IMG/VR virus record: IMGVR_UViG_3300017989_000071
Coordinates: 53,645-117,644 of that record
Length of the DNA: 64,000 nucleotides
From: a virus
Direction: 5' to 3' (one strand)
The position numbers and the translations under genes were made by a program. The notes under the pieces are model-generated. The model was not told the DNA's origin. It made no database searches and saw only the letters and a program-made list of their open reading frames with translations. Below, in pieces: positions 25,293 through 31,854 of this stretch. Each line of letters opens with the position of its first letter. Positions within the stretch are counted from its first letter, which is position 1.

Positions 25293-25320
25293 AAAAAAAA
25301 AGCCGGGGTCGATCCCCGGC
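25293..25320 (-). terminator. Rho-independent terminator abutting the next promoter
   Basis: Perfect hairpin GCCGGGG-TCGA?-type palindrome (GCCGGGGATCGACCCCGGC) followed by nine T on the minus strand, only a few bases after the stop of the gene at 25,326. Confidence 0.92.
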
Positions 25321-25325
25321 CTCTT

Positions 25326-25616
25326 CTACTTGAGATATTCGTCTGCGTACCGGGACCAGTCCTCGTAGCTCAGGGTCTTGGCCCACCCCCGACAACCCTC
25401 CTCACTGGCCCATAGCCAATCGGCGAACTGGAAGGAGGTGGTGGCCGTCTGGTACTTGGCCCGGCTCTTCGAGATCACTTCGAGCTTCACCTTCTTCCTG
25501 CCGATGGCGATCACCTGACCGTGCCGGACCCGTGCGCCGTGGCGGGGGTCGTACCCCCCACCCACCCACCAGACCTTCAGGCCGGGGCGCACCTCTTGAT
25601 TGTCTCTCGTCTGCAT
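25326..25616 (-). CDS. Small SH3/KOW-like hypothetical, 96 aa
   Basis: ATG with GGGAGG upstream. A short beta-barrel-like region, VRPGLKVWWVGGG then VRHGQVIAIGRKKVKLEVI, resembles KOW/SH3-type folds that bind nucleic acid or protein. A Trp-rich C-terminus follows. The fold suggestion is from pattern only. Confidence 0.68.
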   Translation of the reverse strand: MQTRDNQEVRPGLKVWWVGGGYDPRHGARVRHGQVIAIGRKKVKLEVISKSRAKYQTATTSFQFADWLWASEEGCRGWAKTLSYEDWSRYADEYLK

Positions 25617-25630
25617 CGTGGTCTACCTCC

Positions 25631-25954
25631 CTAGTTGTGCTTAATCGAGTACGTCACCCGCTCGACGGTGAAACCGCTGTCCGGGTTGTTCGGATACTTC
25701 TTCTTCGTCTCCACCTTCCGGACGATCTTCATGCCCGGCTGGAAGTCGAACTCGTTCTCGTCCCGGTTGTGGGGCGACACTCGCGGCTCGACGTAGCCGC
25801 CCCCGAAACTGATCGTTACCGCCCAACGGTTAGCGAGCAACACGTGCTCCTCGCCGCGCCTCTCGATCCGGAACGGCCAGTCGTGTTTCCCGAGTAAGCG
25901 GGAGCCGCACAGCGGGTCGTTCAGGATCATCGTTTCGGTCTTGGGATTCTTCAT
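25631..25954 (-). CDS. Hypothetical protein, 107 aa
   Basis: ATG 25954 behind AACGAGGAGACAAAA; the longer frame to 26,101 runs over the promoter. Beta-rich: a central AVTISFGGGYVEPRVSPH region and a C-terminal strand pair with FTVERVTYSIKHN. Unknown function. First gene of its unit. Confidence 0.7.
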   Translation of the reverse strand: MKNPKTETMILNDPLCGSRLLGKHDWPFRIERRGEEHVLLANRWAVTISFGGGYVEPRVSPHNRDENEFDFQPGMKIVRKVETKKKYPNNPDSGFTVERVTYSIKHN

Positions 25955-25988
25955 TTTTGTCTCCTCGTTCAGGTTGACAGGTACTCGT

Positions 25989-26017
25989 ATTATACCACGA
26001 TTCGAGTACGATGTCAA
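25989..26017 (-). promoter_or_regulatory. Early promoter; operator core forms inverted repeat around -10
   Basis: TTGACA, 17 bp, TATAAT; spacer begins TCGTACTCGAA. Here GTACTCG in the spacer is matched by CGAGTAC just past the -10 box, a perfect 7-bp inverted repeat centred on the -10. Confidence 0.92.
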
Positions 26018-26020
26018 GCT

Positions 26021-26058
26021 AAAAAAAAAAGCCCGCCGACTTTGGGGAGCCGACGGGC
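26021..26058 (-). terminator. Rho-independent terminator of the small RNA unit
   Basis: An 11-bp stem (GCCCGTCGGCT with AGTCGGCGGGC, including G-U pairs), a 6-base loop and ten T on the minus strand. Its T-run ends three bases before the next TTGACA. Confidence 0.92.
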
Positions 26059-26100
26059 TTTGTCTGTTCGTGCGGATGGGGTCCGCACCGGAACCTTGCA
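26021..26100 (-). ncRNA. Probable ~80-nt small RNA
   Basis: A consensus promoter (26,107-26,135) and a strong terminator (26,021-26,058) enclose only about 80 bases, with no ATG or ribosome site. The predicted RNA has a 5' hairpin GTGCGGA-CCCCA-TCCGCAC, a short single-stranded linker and the terminator hairpin. The arrangement is that of a trans-acting small RNA or a decoy. The start point is inferred as about seven bases past the -10 box. Confidence 0.68.
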
Positions 26101-26106
26101 CCGAAT

Positions 26107-26135
26107 ATGATAATCCGATGCGTTTTCGTTGTCAA
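26107..26135 (-). promoter_or_regulatory. Sigma70-type promoter of the small RNA
   Basis: TTGACA, 17 bp, TATCAT on the minus strand. It lacks the CGTACTCGAA core, so it may be regulated differently from the units next to it. Confidence 0.85.
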
Positions 26136-26143
26136 CTCAACGA

Positions 26144-26176
26144 GAGCGGCCCGGCGGGGTTACCGCCGGGCCGCTC
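26144..26176 (-). terminator. Strong hairpin after the 271-aa gene
   Basis: Perfect 14-bp inverted repeat GAGCGGCCCGGCGG / CCGCCGGGCCGCTC with a 5-base loop. Only a short T-poor tail (TCTCGTT) follows, so it may be a weak terminator or 3'-end stabiliser. It lies about 60 bases after the stop at 26,237. Confidence 0.6.
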
Positions 26177-26236
26177 CCACGGGGGTTAATGGATTTTAGT
26201 CCATCAGGGGTCTTTCGAGCGGAATGTGGGAACCCG

Positions 26237-27052
26237 TCAGGCGGCGGCTTCTCCGAACTCGTAAATCAGGCCGAGCCGCGTGAACAGCATCTTGCCGTAA
26301 TTCGAGCTGGGAACGGCCACCCCCTCGAAGACGAAGGGCACCTGTGGACGTTTGCGGAGCTGGCTGAACCCGATGCCGATCTTCCCCATCGACACCTTCG
26401 ATCCGATCTTGTCGAGCTTCCCGTTGCGGTCGAGGAGGGACACGTTCGAGCCGTCGCCGAAGACGGCGGCTTCCTGTCGGTAGTCTTTGACCAGCCCGGC
26501 GATCAGATCGCGGAAGTCGGCCACGTCCATCCCCTTCGGCATCGGCACCCACAAGCTGTCCTCCACCGAGTCGGTTACGATCCCCTGACGGATCGCTTCC
26601 GCCTTGGAAATCGTCTCCCCGGTCGGGAGGACAAACTTCGCATCCCCCTTGTCCGTGAGCTCGATGTCGATCACCCCGTCGGGTCCGTTCAGGACCAGCT
26701 TACCGAGCGAATCGTTCCACTCGTTCTTGTACGGGGGAACGCCCTCGATCCAGTGCCCGACCAACCGGGCCGCGCCCGCCTTCAGCGCGTTCAACCGCTG
26801 GATCAAATCGCGGTTCTGCCCGACGTTCGCCCTTCGCGAAACCGCCTTCCCGAACTCGTCGGTGTTTTTGAACGCCGTGAGGATCGCAAAGGGCTGTTTC
26901 GACTGGCGGAAGATGCGGGACAGGCTCGCCTCGTCGATTCGACCGAGGCAGGAACGAACATACTCGTTGTCGTCCTCGTTCGCCCCACGGATACGGGCCA
27001 ACTCCTGCTCGATCTTTTCGTCCGCTTCGAGCAAGGTTCGTTTATCGGTCAT
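26237..27052 (-). CDS. Hypothetical early protein, 271 aa
   Basis: ATG behind AAGGAGGTCTGC. N-terminal half is helical and charged, with RRANVGQNRDLIQRL. A central region has beta-like LVLNGPDGVIDIELTDKGDAKFVLPTG (shown in part) and the end has SQLRKRPQVPFVFEGVAV. No recognised domain. It has its own promoter and hairpin, so it forms a single-gene unit. Confidence 0.75.
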   Translation of the reverse strand: MTDKRTLLEADEKIEQELARIRGANEDDNEYVRSCLGRIDEASLSRIFRQSKQPFAILTAFKNTDEFGKAVSRRANVGQNRDLIQRLNALKAGAARLVGHWIEGVPPYKNEWNDSLGKLVLNGPDGVIDIELTDKGDAKFVLPTGETISKAEAIRQGIVTDSVEDSLWVPMPKGMDVADFRDLIAGLVKDYRQEAAVFGDGSNVSLLDRNGKLDKIGSKVSMGKIGIGFSQLRKRPQVPFVFEGVAVPSSNYGKMLFTRLGLIYEFGEAAA

Positions 27053-27088
27053 GCAGACCTCCTTCCTGCGACATGAATCGCGCTACGA

Positions 27089-27117
27089 ATCATATACCGT
27101 CTTACGTCGTTTGTCAA
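27089..27117 (-). promoter_or_regulatory. Sigma70-type promoter
   Basis: TTGACA, 17 bp, TATGAT on the minus strand. The TGA stop of the gene at 27,114 is inside TTGACA. The spacer lacks the CGTACTCGAA core. It is the promoter nearest to the late region. Confidence 0.82.
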
Positions 27118-27896
27118 GCTTCGTGGATCAGGAGGAACGACCACCGATTCACGGATACGTTCTCGGAAAAAGCCCTCGGCAGGATGGGCATCCATTGATG
27201 ATCGGTCATTCCCCCACGGTTCGGAGAGTAGATCACCCGGACCCGATTCTGGTCAATCGCGTCGAGGATCGGTGTCGTTGGGAGGACCGGATAGGCCATT
27301 CGCATCGCGGCGAGGTTCTTCAACCCCTTCTCGATCCGCTTTTGGCTGGCCTGTCGGAGATACTTCTTCCGCCACTGGATGATCGGACCGCGATCCTTCG
27401 GTTTGATTTCCGTCAGATCGCCGCCCCAGCACTTCCCCTCTTCGGCCATCATGCCGAAAGTCATTAACGCATCGAGGAACGGGTCCAGACTGACCGGATC
27501 GTTGAAGGCGTGGTACATCACTGTCGCCAGCTCGGGAGATACCCCGAGGAGAGGCAGGCGCAGCGCGTAGGTGTTGACCAAATGCTCCCACGGATACCCC
27601 TCGTGGTTGAGAAGCCACGGCAGGTAAAGCTTGAGGTGCCCGGAGAGCCGCGCCGCGATCCAATGGTTTTCGGCTATCGTAACCGGCTTCCCGTTCGGCA
27701 CCGGATACTCGATGTTCCCCGAGCGATAGATACGGTCGAGAGCTTCGAGGATATGCCTGCCGAGGCGGTCTTCATCTTCATCGTCGTAGATGTCGAGATC
27801 ACCCCCGAGAACCTTTCCCAAGAGCTCCAACTGCTCCCGCCACCCCGACTTCTGCATCGTCGTCCGGAACGTGTTTGCCGTCATTCGGTCGCTCAT
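27114..27896 (-). CDS. Hypothetical protein, 260 aa
   Basis: ATG at 27896 with GGGAGG five bases before it. Helical protein: REQLELLGKVLGGDLD, then acidic DEDEDRLGRHILEALD, LYLPWLLNHEGYPWEHL, and a basic IIQWRKKYLRQASQKRIEKG. No domain recognised. It overlaps the end of the preceding frame by about 100 bases, which is unusually long here. Last gene of the portal-minor head unit. Confidence 0.68.
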   Translation of the reverse strand: MSDRMTANTFRTTMQKSGWREQLELLGKVLGGDLDIYDDEDEDRLGRHILEALDRIYRSGNIEYPVPNGKPVTIAENHWIAARLSGHLKLYLPWLLNHEGYPWEHLVNTYALRLPLLGVSPELATVMYHAFNDPVSLDPFLDALMTFGMMAEEGKCWGGDLTEIKPKDRGPIIQWRKKYLRQASQKRIEKGLKNLAAMRMAYPVLPTTPILDAIDQNRVRVIYSPNRGGMTDHQWMPILPRAFSENVSVNRWSFLLIHEA

Positions 27897-28194
27897 CACT
27901 TCCTCCCTGACTAATGATCGTACACCCCGTTCGGCTCACGAAGCCGATGTTCCTGTCGATGCCGTGTTTCTCGTCCAAATTCTGCATCTCGTCGATAGCG
28001 TTGGCGGCATCGTTCAACAGCAAAACTAACTTCGGAAGGTCGTCCGGGCGGTAGTGGGCATCCCTGCGCCACGCGCCCCGGACCACGCGCCAGATCACGG
28101 TGTCGTAGTATACCTGATCCGGATGCGGATTTCGATAGACCACGACCGCGACGTAGCGATCCTTGAATAATTTGACGGCATTATCTCCGAGCAC
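27799..28194 (-). CDS. Hypothetical protein, 131 aa, C-terminus overlaps next gene
   Basis: Starts inside the end of the minor head gene (14-base overlap). The first 90 residues look genuine: GDNAVKLFKDRYVAVVVYR, then NPHPDQVYYDTVIWRVV and LVLLLNDAANAIDEM. The last 33 residues lie in an alternate frame of the next gene and are low in complexity (Gly, Asp, Ala). Either the overlap is real or an indel has removed the natural stop. Function unknown. Confidence 0.55.
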   Translation of the reverse strand: MLGDNAVKLFKDRYVAVVVYRNPHPDQVYYDTVIWRVVRGAWRRDAHYRPDDLPKLVLLLNDAANAIDEMQNLDEKHGIDRNIGFVSRTGCTIISQGGSDERPNDGKHVPDDDAEVGVAGAVGALGKGSRG

Positions 28195-29131
28195 GCTTCT
28201 TTACCTTTCGTCGATCTTTCAGGATGCGGCGGATCATCGTCTGCGACTTCCGATTCCGCCGGAATGTTTGCTTGTACTTCGCCGGGGTGGCGTCCTCGAA
28301 ACGCAACCGGCAGCGGCAGTTATCTAAACATCTCGTGAGTCCGGCCTTCGGGGTTGTCGGGAGTCTGGACTTCACATACGGCGAGCTGCGCCACAGGGTC
28401 TTACAATCCGGGCAGGCTTTCCGATCTTCGAGAATCCAGTGAATCACCGTGTTTGGGGGAACGACCATCACCCGGCCCGCGTGGAAGATCGAATTGACGG
28501 TCTTCACGTATCGCCCCAACCGCTTCTCGACCGACTGGCGAGAGCGATCCTTGGCGATGTCCTTGATGAGGCGGTTGAAGTATTTGAACTCGTGCTTGAT
28601 CGCGGAATCGACCCACTGCCGGTCGTCCGGCTGAAGGTCAACCAACTTCGCCTTCCTCAATCCGGGAATCCCCGACGCTCTCACCCCAAGGATGAACGCA
28701 CCGAGGTAGGCGGTCTTCAACTGTGCCTTCGCCCGCTCGCTGAACTGGCGCAGCGAGAACTCCCCGCCCTGATACTGGCGGTAGAGCTTGACCAACTGCC
28801 CTTCGAGCAGATCGAGCCGCTTCTTCATCGACCGGGACGATGAAGTAGTCGCGGAGTGTCGAATCTTTTTGAGCGCATCCCCGTAGAAGGATCGCGCTCC
28901 GGCGGCGGTGAGGCTGTGGGCGACCATATCGCCCTTCAGCGATCCGAGGTACTTGGCCTCGATGATCTGCCGCAGGTTGAGGAGCACATCGACGACAATT
29001 ACATCGACGGCTCCCTGATCCGGATCGAGATCGAGCTCGGAGACAACGTATTCCCGCAGATCGTCGAGGATCGCGGCATCAACGGTGTCGCCGTCCCAAA
29101 CCCAATCATAGGTCTTCGTCGCCCTCGGCAT
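28181..29131 (-). CDS. Minor head / head morphogenesis protein (SPP1 gp7 / Mu F type)
   Basis: 316 aa with long helical N-terminal part. Near residue 240 the pattern ACPDCKTLWRSSPY leads to PTTPKAGLTRCLDNCRCRL, the cysteine arrangement typical of phage head morphogenesis proteins (C-x2-C ... C-x3-CxC). A basic tail (RKVKKRARR) follows. These proteins usually bind portal and DNA at the first stage of head assembly, and this one starts 26 bases inside the portal gene. Confidence 0.72.
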   Translation of the reverse strand: MPRATKTYDWVWDGDTVDAAILDDLREYVVSELDLDPDQGAVDVIVVDVLLNLRQIIEAKYLGSLKGDMVAHSLTAAGARSFYGDALKKIRHSATTSSSRSMKKRLDLLEGQLVKLYRQYQGGEFSLRQFSERAKAQLKTAYLGAFILGVRASGIPGLRKAKLVDLQPDDRQWVDSAIKHEFKYFNRLIKDIAKDRSRQSVEKRLGRYVKTVNSIFHAGRVMVVPPNTVIHWILEDRKACPDCKTLWRSSPYVKSRLPTTPKAGLTRCLDNCRCRLRFEDATPAKYKQTFRRNRKSQTMIRRILKDRRKVKKRARR

Positions 29132-30995
29132 CTTCTTCCTCGGGATCGACGTACTCTCGGAGATGTTTCATATTGACCCGGCCCGGCGTTTGGTTTCGGC
29201 GCGGACGGGGGCGTTCACCGCCTTCTCCATCGCCCTTCACCTCGGCTACCAGCTCGCGGATCGCTTTCGACAATGCCTCACGAAGAGCCTGCTTGTCGAT
29301 CTGCGTTTCTTCCCCCTCTTCCCCGGTCTCGATGCTTTGTTCCATCTCTTTCCCGAAGCGTTTGAGCTCATCCGCCGACAAACCAACCACGTTTGTCAGG
29401 ATGTAGATGCGCCACGTTACCGGATCGAGGCCGAACTGGTCGCCCATTTCGAGCATCCGCTGCGCCACGTCGAGCTTGGTCTCCATCGCTTCGAGCCGCT
29501 GAAGGAGCTCGATCTGCGACGGTTCGACCATCCGCAACTTGAACGATCCGACGATCTGGGACGCCTTCTCCGCGATCTGCATGAAGATACTCTCGGTATC
29601 GACGCGGACTTCCTTCCCGTTCGATTCGTAAAGCACCTCCTCGGGAACGGCGTCGAGGTGGCCCCGAAGAATCTTTTCCCACAGCTCATCCCCGATTCCA
29701 TACTGCTCCTTGATACTCGGTACGATGTCGCGGAGCAGGAGGTGGATTTCGCACAGCGTTGTCAGGCCGGTGATAATCGCCCGCTGAATTTTCTTGACCC
29801 CTCGGGCGAAGCGCACGTCCTGCGAGCTCAGGGTGTTCGCCGCATCCACATCCCCTTCGTATCCGAAATAGGCTTTCGGAGCTCGCAGACCGGCGAAAAG
29901 TTTATTGATGAAATTGTCGTAATCGACCGCATCGGTGACCGAACCGGCAGCGGGTAGTACATCGACGCGGCTGTTCTGGCGATCTCCACGTACAGGATAG
30001 AAAATATCGTCGTCAAACGACATAGGGTTGTAGAGAACATCGAACTCTCCGGTCAGGGGATTCTTGAACTCCCGCTTCTTCATCGCGAGTCGCCAAGTCC
30101 GCAAGGTCTCGGTGACTTGCGCCGGGCTGGAGGTGGGACCGACATCGACGTAGTAGATGAACCGATCCACGGATTTCGTGAGTCGGTAGATCATCATCAA
30201 CTCTTCGAGCAGGCGGACCTGCTTGCCGGTGCGTTCGACGTTGTAGAGGAGGGAGGTGCCGTAGATGTAGGGATCGAGGCCGGGGTCGTTGTACTTCCAC
30301 TTCTTCGTCTTGCGCGAGTAGATGCGGAAGTGAATGATGTCCCACGCCATCCACAGGTCTTCTTCATCGACCGTGGTGGCCGCGAGGTTGTCGAGCAAGG
30401 CAAACCCGTAGAGATTGCCCCGTTCGTCTTCGACCCGTTCGACCATTCGGGGATCGAGCCACTGGATATTCAGGATGCCGTCCGCGCTGTTCGGATCGTA
30501 ATGGTTCCGCATAAAGTCGTCGCCGTTCTGCGCGACATCGTGCGCCAGACCCTCGATCCACTCTTCGACATTGATCGTATCGAAGAGCTGATGGATCGCG
30601 GTGACGACCTTCTTCTCCTCGGACTCGGCCCAGACAGTCCGTTGCTTGTCCTGATTGAACTGCGTGGCGTCTTCCGCATAGCCATCGAGCACGGAACCGA
30701 TCTCGGGAACCCGGCTGATCTCCTCGTAGATGTTATACATCTTGATTCGATCCGCCGACGTTTCCATGTACTGCGCGTACTTCAGGAACCAGTTTTTCGA
30801 GAGCAAGCCATCACCGCCGAAGACGGCACCCGCCATCCCCATATTGGATTGCGGGGAGTCAGGACCAGAGACCGGCGGGGGTGCCTGCTTGGCCTTCCCG
30901 CCGAAGAGATCGAACAGCGAACCGAGACGCCCTTTCGGCCTGTCGGTCGAGTAGGTGCCCTGCGGCACAACGATTTCGATGACTTGCTTATCCAT
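29106..30995 (-). CDS. Portal protein, T4 gp20-like
   Basis: 629 aa. Recognised by IYEEISRVPEIGSVLDGYAED near the N-terminus, KSVDRFIYYVDVG in the middle, FKNPLTGEFDVLYNP, then VRGDRQNSRVDVLPAAG, NFINKLFAGLRAPKAYFG and the C-terminal helical barrel with VARGVKKIQ-type segments. These follow the order of T4-like portals. The C-terminus is rich in Glu/Asp and Arg. It would form the dodecameric DNA gate at the capsid vertex. It is unusual that it lies about 31 kb from the capsid gene and after the lysis genes. Confidence 0.88.
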   Translation of the reverse strand: MDKQVIEIVVPQGTYSTDRPKGRLGSLFDLFGGKAKQAPPPVSGPDSPQSNMGMAGAVFGGDGLLSKNWFLKYAQYMETSADRIKMYNIYEEISRVPEIGSVLDGYAEDATQFNQDKQRTVWAESEEKKVVTAIHQLFDTINVEEWIEGLAHDVAQNGDDFMRNHYDPNSADGILNIQWLDPRMVERVEDERGNLYGFALLDNLAATTVDEEDLWMAWDIIHFRIYSRKTKKWKYNDPGLDPYIYGTSLLYNVERTGKQVRLLEELMMIYRLTKSVDRFIYYVDVGPTSSPAQVTETLRTWRLAMKKREFKNPLTGEFDVLYNPMSFDDDIFYPVRGDRQNSRVDVLPAAGSVTDAVDYDNFINKLFAGLRAPKAYFGYEGDVDAANTLSSQDVRFARGVKKIQRAIITGLTTLCEIHLLLRDIVPSIKEQYGIGDELWEKILRGHLDAVPEEVLYESNGKEVRVDTESIFMQIAEKASQIVGSFKLRMVEPSQIELLQRLEAMETKLDVAQRMLEMGDQFGLDPVTWRIYILTNVVGLSADELKRFGKEMEQSIETGEEGEETQIDKQALREALSKAIRELVAEVKGDGEGGERPRPRRNQTPGRVNMKHLREYVDPEEEDAEGDEDL

Positions 30996-30999
30996 GCTC

Positions 31000-31263
31000 C
31001 TATCGCTCCGCGTTGTAGGCTTTAATTTCCGCCTCGTACTGTTTCCCCCACCGGATCAGCATCCCAAGGTTCTCCTCGATCTTCTCGAAGTCCTCAGCCT
31101 GCATAACAGCCTGTTCGTCGGGGGTCAAGGTCACCGCATACCCCGAGTGGAGCTGCGGGCGAGGAAGCACAGGCAGCTCGGGACACTTGCAGCGGCGGCT
31201 GACGCAGCTACTCGCCCCGATTGAAATCAGAAAAATCGTGAGTAACGCCGTCGGTGGTCTCAT
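31000..31263 (-). CDS. Outer-membrane spanin-like lipoprotein (Rz1 type)
   Basis: 87 aa from ATG 31263. The N-terminus is a lipoprotein signal: LLTIFLISIGASSC with a lipobox ending at Cys 20. The mature part is short, Pro-rich (CPELPVLPRPQ) and ends in a charged helix. Its start is nested, out of frame, within the end of the preceding membrane-protein gene, the classic Rz/Rz1 arrangement. Function: fusion of inner and outer membranes at lysis, implying a diderm host. Confidence 0.7.
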   Translation of the reverse strand: MRPPTALLTIFLISIGASSCVSRRCKCPELPVLPRPQLHSGYAVTLTPDEQAVMQAEDFEKIEENLGMLIRWGKQYEAEIKAYNAER

Positions 31264-31456
31264 CCCGAAAGCCCTCCACGGTTGTCTCCACATCCTCGAC
31301 CTCCTCGATGGCTTCGTCCACCGCCCGATCCACTTCGAGCTGATGGACACGCTCCTCGGCCCGCTTCAAACGATAATCCCGATACCACGCCCACGCGGCA
31401 CCGAGAATCTTGAAGAGGGAAGCGATGCCCGAGAGGATTTTCAAAATCATCGTCAT
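31208..31456 (-). CDS. Inner-membrane spanin-like protein (Rz type)
   Basis: 82 aa: a short hydrophobic N-terminus (ILKILSGIASLFKILGAAWAW) and then a charged coiled-coil-like region (RAEERVHQLEVDRAVDEAIE). Start overlaps the holin-candidate stop as ATGA. Overlaps the lipoprotein gene by 56 bases in another frame. It is shorter than lambda Rz, so the assignment rests mainly on context and topology. Confidence 0.6.
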   Translation of the reverse strand: MTMILKILSGIASLFKILGAAWAWYRDYRLKRAEERVHQLEVDRAVDEAIEEVEDVETTVEGFRDETTDGVTHDFSDFNRGE

Positions 31457-31854
31457 TCGGCGGAACCCGGACCGGGAGGTACATTCCGGGGGATACTCGG
31501 AGCTGGGGGATTATTCGGCTTCCCTTTTCCGTTCTTCCGCTTCTTCCTCGGAACGACAATCGGTGCGTTCTTCGACATCTCGTAGGTCGCCTGAGAGGAC
31601 TGCGCCCCACTGACGACTGCCATGTAAACGCACACCCACTCTACCCACGTCGGGGGATGGACCATTGCCGTTGCCACCCCGCCGACTACCAACCCAACGA
31701 TGGTCGGCAGGTAGTAGTTGAGCTTCTTGTTATCCACGAAGGCACGGATGATCGCCGTCACCTTCGGTGTGAGGAAGTACATGAACCCCATCGCCGAGGC
31801 CATCAAGACCCCGATATTATCCATGACGTTCTGGATGGATGTCGGCTCAGCCAT
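31453..31854 (-). CDS. Holin candidate
   Basis: 133 aa from ATG 31854 behind AGGGAGAACGACA. Membrane-like segments are IGVLMASAMGFMYFL (about 15-30), YLPTIVGLVVGGVATAMV (about 50-68) and WVCVYMAVVSGA (about 74-86). A basic cytoplasmic-type tail rich in Lys, Asn and Pro follows. Size, topology and position right after the amidase suit a holin. No family-specific motif. Confidence 0.65.
   Translation of the reverse strand: MAEPTSIQNVMDNIGVLMASAMGFMYFLTPKVTAIIRAFVDNKKLNYYLPTIVGLVVGGVATAMVHPPTWVEWVCVYMAVVSGAQSSQATYEMSKNAPIVVPRKKRKNGKGKPNNPPAPSIPRNVPPGPGSAE

Noticed and set aside
12066-26017. Repeated 30-base units as a possible CRISPR array
   Set aside because: Copies are kilobases apart, each at a gene start, and are plainly promoters.
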